Assembly (NCBI RefSeq): GCF_049243985.1
Contig: NC_135369.1
Coordinates: forward strand, 24,598,765-24,662,764
Direction: 5' to 3'
Origin: Paroedura picta
Taxonomy: Eukaryota; Chordata; Lepidosauria; Squamata; Gekkonidae
Length of the DNA stretch: 64,000 nucleotides
Shown: positions 24,101 through 36,285 of the stretch, piece after piece
Numbering within the stretch: position 1 is the stretch's first letter
How the letters are laid out: each line of letters opens with the position of its first letter
Program-made: the position numbers and the translations under genes
Notes under the pieces: generated by a model
Told to the model about the DNA's origin: nothing
Databases searched by the model: none
Seen by the model: only the letters and a program-made list of their open reading frames with translations

Positions 24101-27100
24101 TGGAGTCTGCTGAGGGTGGGGTTTAGGGAGGGGAGGGAAGGGACTTGTGGGGCATAATGCAATACACCCCACCCTTCTAAGCAGCCATTTTATCTAGGAG
24201 GACTGATCTCTGGTGCCTGGAGATGAGCTGTAAATAATTCTGGGGGAGCCCCAGGTCCCACCTGAAGGCTGCCATCCCTGGTTCTGAAATAAAAGCTTGG
24301 TAGCAAGAAGAATATGCCATGCCCAAGAGAGGTGCCACATTGATAATCTGAAAAGCAGAAGGGGGGCAAACGGGCAACTTTTCTGCCCAGTCACCTGTTT
24401 CTGAATTATATGTTCCAGTACAACATGCGGCTGTAGCTGAATGACTACTTCTAAATCCATGCTGTCTGAAAATTTCTGGTGCTGTCCAACCCTTCGGTCT
24501 TTGAAATAGGCATGTAGCATATAATTAGGCCAGCATGTCAATTCAACTAATGGGTCTATAATCCGAAGGATGATTTCTGTCCCTCTTAAAAATAGGAACA
24601 GTTGCATTCCACCCATTAGGTCAGTAGTCTTATCCCTGTATTGCAGGCAGGATGGCATTGGGGGCTGGTTCACACTTAGATTCTTGCCTGAATATGTTCC
24701 AGGAGTTCCGTGATGGGAACTTGATTCCCAGGTCTATGGAAGCCTAATTTTGATCAGGAATGCAGCACAGGGGAGAGGGATCTGGAGCCTCTCTCTCCCT
24801 TCCAGAGCCATTTCCCTGACCCAAAACAAGCTTGGCAGGGGGGGAGCACTGTTTGCCTTACTGGAGAAACATACAAGTACGAAGGCCGTCAAGTAGGGAT
24901 GCCAACCTCCTGGTCATCCCTTGGAATTACAGCTCATTTCCAGAATGCAGAGATCAGTTCCCCTGGAGAAAATGGATGCTTTGGAGCATTTGCTGGCAGG
25001 GGCTCATGGGAATTGTAGTCCATGGACATCTGGAGGGCTGCAGTTTTGACTACCCCTGCTTTGGAGGGTGGTACTTTGCACCACCATTGTACCCTTCTGA
25101 AGAACTCCCCAGGATCCATTCCTGAATCTCCAGGAGTTTCTCAGCCTGGATCTGGTACCCTTACTCCTCATCCCCTGCCAGGGGCCAGGCTGGTGACCCC
25201 ACCACCAAGTATGTTTGTGACAGGGGTGACATTTGAACAAGGAGCCTCCTCTGCTTCACTGCCCAGTCTCTAGGCCACTCTACCACACCAAACATTTTAT
25301 TCGCCCCAATCTGCAGTGTGGTGGAAACAACACTGGTCTGTTTTACTGGGCTGTTGTGAGGATTACAACAAATAATAAATATCATTATGGTTAACTTTGA
25401 AAGGAAGCAGCACATGGTGCACCTCAGCCACCTCCAAGCAAAGAATTCCCAATTTATACGCATTTGGGCCATGGCTCAGGGGTGGAGCATCTCCTTTTCA
25501 TGCAGAAGGACTCAAAATTCAGTCCATGGCATCTCCAGTTCAAATGATCAGGATAGTAGTCGATGGAAAGGACTCCACCTGAGAGAGATACAACAGGTCA
25601 GAGTAGACAGTACTTATTTTGTTTATTACATTTATAGATAGTCTCTCTCTGTGAACAGGCTTGGGGTGGTTGACAACATATTAAAGTTCAGTTTAAAGTA
25701 CAATAAAACAATATATACCCCCATGCTCCGTGTTCTCACTTCTTCTCTATGTATTCAGTGTGTTCTGGAGGGAGGCCTATATGATTTTACTTACTTGTTC
25801 TGGCCTCAACCATAAGCTTGATGGAACTGTGTCGTTCCGTCAGGGTCCGGATCTCAGCCAACAACTGAGTCCACCAGGTTGGAGCAGGGGCCAAAAAGGC
25901 CCTGCCTCCTCTGGTCGAGGCCAGACGCACTTCTTTCAGGTCAGGGCCCCCCAGCATGTTGGTATTCAAAGATCGTAGAGTTCTTCTGGGGGCATATCCA
26001 GAATCAGCTTGATGAATGATCATAGTAGATGTGCACGTGACCTTTCCTGACTAACCCCTGCGAAGTCTGATCGGAGTGGCTGTCCTGCTCACCTCGTACC
26101 TGCCTGTCTGCTCCTCCTTCTCACCCTGAGCTCAGTGCATTTTCCTTCTGTACAGACACAGACGAATGTGAATACGATTTGCACGACTGCCAGCCCAGCC
26201 AGCAGTGCATCAATACACCGGGAGGCTTCCACTGCCAGTGCCCCGATGGCTACCGGAAGATCAGCACAGAGTGTGTGGGTGAGTCGGTCGGCCTACTAGA
26301 GTTCCCTCTCTAGAAGCTGAGCGGTTTCGGGAAAGCAGTGTCAGGCCCGAGCCTTCTCAGGAGCCGTGTCCTCTGACCTGAAAGCTGCGTCTGCAAAGCC
26401 TAGGTTAGGGCTTTCTCAACCAAGGCTGAGCCCTCGGGGAGAGGTGGGCAATACATTTAAATAATTAATAAATAAGGTTTTGTGAAATCCTGAGGATTCT
26501 TGACAGCTCTGGAAGGGTTTCCTGACTGGGTGGGAATTAATTAATGTGTTTGTTTCTTTTTTTAATTTGTTAAACATTTATTGGGTGATATGACATGACC
26601 CAGTGCTTGCACAGGGGATACCTTTACCTATGACCTTATATGGTCATGTTGATGTACCCACCTCTCCCAAAATGGCCAATTATGGGCCTGGGAGGGACCC
26701 CGGGTGAATGTATACACAACTATGATTTCCAACCATGTTCTACATACACAATTGTGCCACTTCTGGGGTTTCTCGGCACCTGAAGAATGTTTCAGAGGTT
26801 TCTCAATGGTAAAAAAGTTGAGAAAGGCTGGTGTAGATCCTACAAGCATTGTAATTAATTGGCTGTTCAAACATCTCACCTGCCCCACTTCTTTGGGGCT
26901 GCCTTTTGAGACTGTGTTTGGCTGTACATTAAAAACTGATCTTTGCATTGCCGCCTGCCAGGAAATTGCAGTGCCCCAGAGGGCTCTCTGACACCCCTTT
27001 TCCCCTTCAGTCCACAAGGATTGCACATTCCAGCCCCGTTAATCAGATTGTGGGCTAGAGATTCATGCGATGAAACCTCAGTCAACAGCCATAAGTACAT

Positions 27101-30100
27101 TCAGGGACGGGGGAAATGAAAAGGACTCCAGCCCAGGAAGCTTAGCCTGCAATACTTTTGTTTACTTTTAAGGTGTCACAAGACACACGTTTGTTTTAAT
27201 CCAGCATTTTAAAAAGGGATAATTTAAATAAATTTATTTAATGTCTCTGCCTTTACCAGTAGTCATCCATTCAACCCCAGAGAGCCAGCTTGGTGTAGTG
27301 GTTAAGAGTGACCGCTTCTAATCTGGCCAACTGGTCCTTCACAAGCACCCTGCTAGGTGACCTTGGGCTCATCACTGTTCTTATAGAGCTGTTCTCAGAT
27401 GGTTCTGTCAAAGCTCTCACAGCCCCACCTACCTCACAGGATGTCTCTTGTGGGGAGAGAACAAGAATGCAAACTGTTTGAGAATCCTTTGGGCAGTGGA
27501 AAGTGGGGTATAAAAACCTACTCTTCTTTGGCTTGCATTTAAAGTCAATTTCACCATTGGCTGGTCCAAAAATGGTTAATTACGCTAAAACCAGCCCCCA
27601 GTCTCAATTGGCCAAGAGTCTAATGATGCATCTTGACTCATATCCTGTTTTGCAGAATAGCCAACCAGATACTTCCAGGAGGCCCACGGAAACAGAAGCT
27701 AACCAGGAGTCTCCAATGTGGTGCCCACCAGCCTTTCTTGGCACCTGCCATGTGGGGAGGATCTGGTGGGGCCCCCATCCAGCAGGTTTTCTGATTGACC
27801 ACTGGAGATCTGATTAGCCATGCTGATTAAAATATGTCAGTTGCCACCACAGGGTGTTATTCTCCTCTATGTGTGCGATTGTCTCCGAATCTCATGATGA
27901 CCGTGTAGTGGTTGTGCCCACCACTGCATATCAGAATTCCAAAGGATCAAAAAGTTTGGTGACGGCTGTGCTAAACCTTCCCCATTACTGCCCAGCAGCA
28001 ACTGGCTTTCAGCAGTACACTTCCTCTAAACAGGGAGGTCCCATCTAGGTTCATTACCAATAGCCATAGATGAAGCTATCCTCTAAAAGGTAAAGGTAAA
28101 GGTATCACCTGTACAAGCACCGAGTCATGTCTGACCCTTGGGGTGACACCCTCCAGCGTTTTCGTGGCAGACTCAATACGGGGTGGTTTGCCAATGCCTT
28201 CCCCAGTCATTACCATTTACCCCCCAGCAAGCTGGGTACTCATTTTACCGACCTCGGAAGGATGGAAGGATGAGTCAACCTTGAGCCGGCTGCTGGAATT
28301 GAACTCCCAGCCTCATGAGCAGAGCTTCAGACTGCATGTCTGCTGCCTTACCACTCTGCGCCACAAGAGGCTCTATTTAGGTATAGTCCCATCTTTTAAC
28401 TTTCTTCTTTTAGTCTCTTTATCAGGGTCTTCAGATCATGCTCTGACACCTTAGTATAGCAACCACTAAATTAGATGTTCAAGGTGCTGATAGAGGAGGA
28501 TTTTGCTCTTTGACTTCAGATCAATGTGGCTGCCCACCTGAAATGGATTATTTCTGAATTTGTATGAACTGAAGTTCAACAATATTCCAACCTTATGAGA
28601 GTCAAAGCTCCCTTCTGGTCTTGCTCGTGGTCTAAGATGCCATTGGAATCAAACCTCATAGATAGCGCACAGTTTCAGCAATATATGTGGGGACATTTTA
28701 CTTATATGGGTCTCCCCTCTCTCATTTTATCCTCACAGCAGCCTAGATGATAGATAAATGAGGTTGAAGGACAGTGATTGGCTCAAGATCACCCACTGAG
28801 CTTCAAGGCCAAGCAGCGCTTTGAACTCAGGTCTCCCCAATCCTGGTTGGACAGTCTAAACCTCATTGGCCCACACTCTTTCTAGCCTAAGCCTCTTTTC
28901 TAGCTCTGGCATCACAACTGCAATCGCGTAACACCCTTGCATTACTAATGGTTATCAACTTCCATTGCTGGGAGGACAAACCGAGCCCCACATGGGCATG
29001 GTTGTCTGTTTCCTTTCAGGAGAAACTTCATCTAACTCCCAGGATAATGCAGTTTCTCACCGAGGAGTGAAAGAACTCTGTGCATGCCTGAACCTTTCCT
29101 TCCCCCTTGCAGATATTGATGAATGTCGATATCGCTATTGCCAGCACCGCTGCGTCAACTCCCCTGGCTCTTTCTCCTGCCAGTGCGAACCTGGCTTCCA
29201 GCTGGCCAGCAACAACCGTTCATGTGTTGGTAAGGGGCTCTTCTTCACTTCTCCCTTCAGGGCTTCTCCGTTCAGAGCATAGACCTTCAACACGGTGTCC
29301 ATGGGTCACCATGGGCAACCACCATTTCTTGGTGCCTTCCAGTGAGGCTTTTGCTCTGGCAGGGCTTCTGATTGGCTGTGTAGGTTTTTTTTAAAGTTGA
29401 TTTGGCAGCAGCTGCTCTCACAGCACAAGGGTCTTCACTGCATTACTGAGGGTAAGCTGTGTGTATGCAAGAAAATACCTTTGAACAATATGTTAATTTT
29501 CAACAGCATCTTGTTACAGAGCTTCTAGCTGAAATGCCGGAGTTTTGCATGACCTCACTCCCTGATGTTTTGTGGTTAGCTCTTTCCTGGTGCAGCTATT
29601 TTGAGGAAGTGCCCACATCCTTGTGTCAGAATTACCAAGATGTCCATGTGCTCAAAAATGGTTGGGTACCCCTGCTCTAGAGCACTGCTGTTCCTTACAA
29701 GGATGCAGAACTGACATAAGTTTGTTCCTGGAAATTCTCTCCTGTGCATCATTTATGTCATCTGTTTGCTGGATGTTATCTAAGTGCTGAGCAAATATTC
29801 GACATCAGTATTTGCTATCTGATTTCAGATACTGACATATTTAACATTTGTAAACCTAAGAGATGTCCTTATTTAACGCCTGTCAAAGGCTTAGATCCAC
29901 GGGGGGGGGGGTGTTTTAGAAGGATTTCCACTCATGGTCATTTTCTGCTTCTTGGAGACAAGGTTCAATTAGAAACGGTGCTGGGAGGAGCATTTTGGTC
30001 TGCAGTGGGATGGGGAAGGGGGAAATGTTGTGCTGCAAAGGTAGGAATGTTTTCATCTGCGGAAATGCTCTGATGGACCCAAACCACAGTTTTAAAAAAG

Positions 30101-33100
30101 AAAGAATGTCATAAGAAGAATATGGAAAAATTGAAGAGCCCTGCTGGATCAGACCAGTGGTCCACCTAGTCCAGCATTCTGTCTCACACAGTGGCCAAGC
30201 AGATTGTTTGGAGGCCTGCGACAGGGCAGAGAGGCCGAGGCCTTCCCTCGATGTGGCCTCCTGCATCTATATCTATATCAATGTCTGAGACACTTTTCAT
30301 GCTTCAAGCCAATGTTTCCCATATCTGAAATCTTGAGAACATTTAACTAGTGAAATTTAAAAGTTCTGTGAATGTTTAATTCCTGTGAAATTTGATCAAA
30401 ATTCTAAAGTTATGTTAAAAAGTTTTACCTTGTACTGCCGATTCCAGCCATAAACTGAGGAATCCTTTGAAGACACACAAATACATTCAGTTCATTTAGG
30501 CCAACTAAGGCATGGTTGACCTGTAATGGTGTTCCCCCACCACGCACCATTGTATCAATACACAGAGCCATCTTCCCCAGGCTGGTTCCAAGCATTTTAT
30601 TATCCCAAGAAAGATACTTCCCCCGGATTCATCCTTCTTCCCATGCTTCTGTTGGCCAGAAGAGAGCCAATTCTCTCCCATGCATGGGCACCCTCCCTGT
30701 GTTGGAAGGAAGGAAGGAAGGAAGGAAGGAAGGAAGGAAGGAAGGAAGGAAGGAAGGAAGGAAGGAAGGAAGGAAGGAAGGAAGGAAGGAAGGAAGGAAG
30801 GCAGGCAGGCAGGCCTGGTTTTTAACCACTATAACAGGGTGGCTCTCAAGAGGACCATCACCCCTCATATTATATTTCTGACTTTAGTGGAGCCCCCACT
30901 CAACCCATTTGTTGTTCCAAGTCGTGATAAAATATATGGTGGTGGTTGTGTGTTTCTTCAAGAGATAAAAGAACATTTCAAGGAAGGAGGAAGGACAATG
31001 GAATTTGTGGAGATCCTACAGGAGGGAAAGTTAAGCCTTCTTCCCTTGTTCCACTCTGAATCTTTCCCCAGCTGCTATTTGTACTTTAAAAACTGTAAGA
31101 TCCCTGTTGACAGATGCCCCGTTTCAAGACTAGCTTAACCCCAAGTCACACTTCTGTATGTATGAAACCTCAAAAAGCAAATTGTATTGGAAGTTGTCAT
31201 CCATGTGGATGAAGAGATTTAGAAGAAATAGTGAGGGATGAGAGAGATCCTTCGGGGAACTGGGTTGCCAACCTCCAGGTGATGCCTGGCCATATCCCAG
31301 AATCAGGTGACAGATCAGTTCCCCCAGAGAAAATGGCTGTTTTGGAAGACGGACTCAGCAGCATTATACCCTGTGGAGGTCCCTCCCATAAGCTCCATCC
31401 CCAAGTCTCCACGGATTTCCCAGCTGAGGGTTGGCACCCCTATTCTGGAAGGAAACTGTGAACAGGTACAAGCTTTAAGATGGTCAGGCAGCTGACGCTG
31501 GCTGTAGATGGCTCATGCCAGTAAGGAAGGGCCCTGATTTAACTGTGCCCAGCTTCCAGGACTCCACCGCCTTGAAAGTCACATCCTCTGCCACTTTCCC
31601 CAGATGTGAACGAATGCGAGATGGGTGCCCCTTGCGAGCAGCGCTGCTTCAATACTTACGGCACGTTCATTTGCCGGTGTAACCAGGGCTACGAACTGGA
31701 CCATGATGGCTTTACCTGCAAAGGTAAGTAGGCGGGTCTCCCCACACACACCCCTCCTCAGCTCCTGCTCCTGAGCTCTGCCCTTCAGTGACCTCCCCTT
31801 TGTACTTCTCTTGAAATTTGTTCTTATTTTACGTGACCTCCTGTTCTGTACTTCTTGCATTTCACGGCCCTTTGACCCTGGTGTTTCTAATTCCCCCCCT
31901 CCATTCATATAACCTTGTATATATCTGTCTGCCTACTGAGGTCCGCTGATGAAGCGGGTTCTAATCCTCAGGAACGTATTCTGGAATAAAATCTGGTTTG
32001 TCTTCAATTCAGCACTGGATTCCGGCTTATTTTTTGTTGCAATGAACTCCCATGCCTACGCCTCTGGAATGACTCCTCTGTATTTCTCCTGGTCCTGCCA
32101 CCCCACCCTCCCAAGCCTGCCCCATGTTAGCATTCAAGGAGGGCACCAGGCCCAGGATGCTTTCCCGGCACATTCCACAAGGCTTCCCATTTCAGTGTGT
32201 AGAGTCTGGGTTCAGATCCTGGCTCTATCATGACATGGTGGCAGCTTTGTCAGCCTGCCTTACCAGTGAGTTCTGTGTTCCACACTGTGGAGGCTCCTTG
32301 CTGATCTAGTGCTATGACACTAGTTCACTTCTCCTGTGAACACTTTCTGAGGGCCACAGGAGACATGATGGTGACTCCCTGTCCTCCATGGAAACGCCAG
32401 AGCCATTTAAAAACCTATAGTGATGGAGACTGTTGGCCTTTAATCTGGAAAGCCGGGTTGGTTTCCCTACCCCGTCACCACATGCAGTCAGCTGGGTGAC
32501 CTTGGATCGGTCACAGTTCTCTCAGAGCTCTTTCAGCCCCACCTACCTTACAAGGTTACTGTTGCGGGGAGAGAAAGGGAAAGTTGCTTGTAAGCTGCTT
32601 TGGTGCTCCTTCGGGTAGTGAAAAGTGGGATATAAAAAAGCTCTTGTCTTCTAAAATGGAAGGTCTAAAAATATAGCATGGTGGGATGAGTCATTCTTTT
32701 TGCCCACCCCCTCACCCTGGTGACTTTTGATGTTGAAACAGCCACTGGGAGGTGGGGGTGGAGATGTTTGCTACTATTTGGGCACTCTAAAAGGTTTGTA
32801 GGTGGGGAGAGAGAACATATTTTTATTTATTCAGTTATTTATTCAGTTTATATACTGCCCTCCTTACAGGCTGGCTCAGGCAGTATACATCATACAATTA
32901 GAAGAATTGGTTTTTATATGCTGCTTTTCTTTACCCGAAGGAGTCTCAAAGCGGCTTACAATCACCTTCTCTTCCCTCTCCCCACAACAGACGCCCTGTG
33001 AGGGAGGTGCAGCTGAGAGAGCCCTGAGAGTACTGCTCGGTCAGAACAGCCCTATCAGGACTGTGACTAGCCCAAGCTCACCCAGCTGGCTCCATGACGG

Positions 33101-36100
33101 GGAGGAGCGGGGAATCAAACCCGTCTTGCCACATTATAATCCGTTGCTCTTAGCCACTGCACCACGCCAGCTCTCTAAGGGAGTCAGATTTAAATTGTAA
33201 TTTTGCTTTCTTTGCTAGTTGCTATACCAGTTCCCGGTGTATCATGCGCAAAGCATGCTTTCACTTTCCTGCAACCACTGCTGCTAGGTATCCTCTTCAT
33301 AGATATCTCCTCTCCCAAATTCTTTCTCCCCTCTCCTCATATAATACCTTACTGGCTGGTTGGACTGTGATGACAGGAGGTAGAACATTATTGGAATTTT
33401 ATTTTATTTTACTGTGTTTCTAAAGTATTTTATTGTCTTTTGATTAAGTGATGCCTTTTAACAATGTTTGTGAACCACCCTGAGCCTGTTTTTGCAGGAA
33501 CGGGCAGCCTTAAATAAATAAATAGGTAAATAAATAAAACTTCAGAGGGTTTGTAACTTGTGTTACAAGTTACATCTCTCTTTCAGTTAATATAGAAAAC
33601 ACAAAGCGCACTTTTTGGAATGTATGTTTTATGTTTATGTACTGCTTCCACTGTATTTATGCTGTTTTGAATCCATCTAGCTTACGTACCTATGCTTGGT
33701 TTTATTATGGGTTTGATGTAACCTCATTTATTTTATGTGAAATCTCTTTTCTCTTATGGCATGCCAATAAAGGTTTTACGTATCTATGCTGCTCTTTCTG
33801 TTGCTTGCCTTCTGTGTTTTTAAATGTTGTTTCCACAGCTTTTGTGAGCTACCTTGACTTTCGGAGGAGACAGAATCTAAATATGTACCCAAAGGGGGAA
33901 AAAAAAGTCTTTATGGAACAACTGGCCACAATGCCGTCATTGCATGCCTGATTTCCAAGTCCCACATCCAGACAGCTGTTATTATCCCTGAGTTGAGACT
34001 CTTTTGATTTGAGGGGCTGGGATATATACAATCCAGTGTCTGAGTGACTCAGTAGGACAATCCAGAGGCCTGACTGCAAATGTTTTCTTTGCTTTCCAGA
34101 CATCGATGAATGCAGCTATTCCACCTACCTGTGTCAATACCAGTGTGTGAACGAGCCAGGGCATTTTTCATGCGCCTGCCCACAAGGCTACCAGCAACTG
34201 AGCACCCGCCTATGCCAAGGTAATCCACTATGTAGGCTGCCTTGTGACTGAGGGGCACAGGTACTAGAGCTAGCCAAGGGGCATCCTAAGAGTCCTTGAG
34301 TGTGCTTATTAAGGTCATTTTCTCACCTGCTTTCTAGTGACCAGGTCACTTTCACGGTGAGGAAGGTTAACAAATAGATTTCACCCCCTTGTCTTCCCAA
34401 AGCTGAGAAAGCCCTAATATTACCGCTCGGTCAAAACAGCTTTATCAGGACAATGCAAGCCCAAGGTTCACCCAGCAGGTTGCATGTGGAGGAGAAATGG
34501 GGAATCAAACCCGGCTAGCCAGATTCGAAGTCTGCGCTCCTAAGCACTACGCCTAGCTGGCTTTCCTGATCCTTTCGACTGGAGGTGCTGGGGATTGAAC
34601 CTGATACCTTCTGAATATGAAGCAAATGATCTACCACTAAGCCACAGCCCTCTGATACAGGGATGTTCCAAAATGCAGCATGGTCAAAACCATAGATTTG
34701 GAGTCCCACCATCAAGGCTTCAGGTAATGAAGCAAGGCTGGCATGTGATTGGCAGGTGAATCATAGAATCATAGAGTTGGAAGGGGCCATACAGGCCATC
34801 TAGTCCAACCCCCTGCTCAACGCAGGATCAGCCCTAAGCATCCTAAAGCATCCAAGAAAAGTGTGTATCCAACCTTTGCTTGAAGACTTCCAGTGACGGG
34901 GAGCTCACCACCTCTTTAGGCAGCCTATTCCACTGCTGAACTACTCTGATTGTGAAAAACTTTTTCCTGATATCTAGCCTATATCGTTGTACTTGAAGTT
35001 TAAACCCATTACTGCATGTCCTCTCCTCTGCAGCCAGCAGAAACAGCATCCTGCCCTCCTCCAAGTGACAAGAGGGCTATCATGTCCTCTATCAACCTCC
35101 TTTTCTCCAGGCTGAACATTCCCAAGTCCCTCAACCTATCTTCATAGGGCTTGGTCCCTTGGCCCCAGATCATCTCCGTCGCTCTCCTCTGTACCTTTTC
35201 AATTTTATCGATTGAAACTAATGAAGAACAGTTAGTTTTTATACCCCACTTTTCACCGAGACCGTTTCTGCACTGGGAACTTCACTAGCTGTCAAGCAGA
35301 AGCACAAATCTGGGGCAGATGAGGTGCACCAGACCAAATGCTCCCCCGTGCAGTAGCAGGAAGAGGTGAGGCAACCTGTCCTGGCTCAAACTCCAGCCTG
35401 CAGACTGGTGCAAAGCCTCTGATGTGGAAATGGTCTTCAGGAGTCTCAAAGATGCTTAGAATCACCTTCCCTTCTGTTCCCCACAACAGACACCCTGTCA
35501 GGTAGGTGAGGCTGAGAGCCCTGAGAGAAACTGCTCTGTGAGAACAGCGCTAACAGGACGGTGACTAGGTCACCAAGCTGGCCACATGTGGTAGAACAGG
35601 GAATCAAACTCAGCCAGATTGATTCCTTTGGCCATCGGCACTGGTGAGCCAGAGTGCAGCAGAGAACGTCAACAGCTCCCTCATCTTGCAAGTGGCTGCA
35701 CATTGCAGGGCGCCCCGGTCTCTATTTATTCATTTATACCATGTATTTCTCCCCAATGGGGACCTTCTCTCCTCACAACCACTCTGTGCTCACTGCCTGA
35801 CTGGCCCAAGGTCTTCCAGTGAGCTTCCATGGTAGAGATTCAAGCTCCTAATCTGACAGTCTAACCCAGACTTGTTCAACCTTTTTGACCATGGAGGAGC
35901 CCCTGAAATACTTTTCAAGTTTCAAGGAACCCCAGAAATAGTGACATGCCCCTTCAGTGAAGAGCCGGGTAGTGGTTACGAAGGGCAGCTTCTAATCTGG
36001 CAAGCCGAGTTTGATTCCTCACTCCTCCACATGCACTCCTACTTGGGCCAGTCACAGCCCTGATAGTTCTGTTCACGGAGCAGTCCTGTCAGAGCTCGCT

Positions 36101-36251
36101 CTCTGTTAGAGCCTCACCTACCTTGCGGAGTGTCTGTTGTAGGGAGAGGAAGGAGATTGTAAGACGCTTTGAGACTTCATCAGGTAGTAAAAAGCAGTGT
36201 ATAAAACCCAACTCTTCTTCTCTTCTGGGCGTGGAAGTAAGATGCAGGAGC

Positions 36252-36285
<34 letters not shown>

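Noticed and set aside
30516-31138. Open frames with Gly-Arg-Lys-Glu repeats
   Set aside because: They are translations of the (GGAA)n microsatellite in three phases.
34565-34655. Possible tRNA gene
   Set aside because: A and B boxes are present, but the sequence continues into a SINE body with no good acceptor stem, as do all other tRNA-like hits here.
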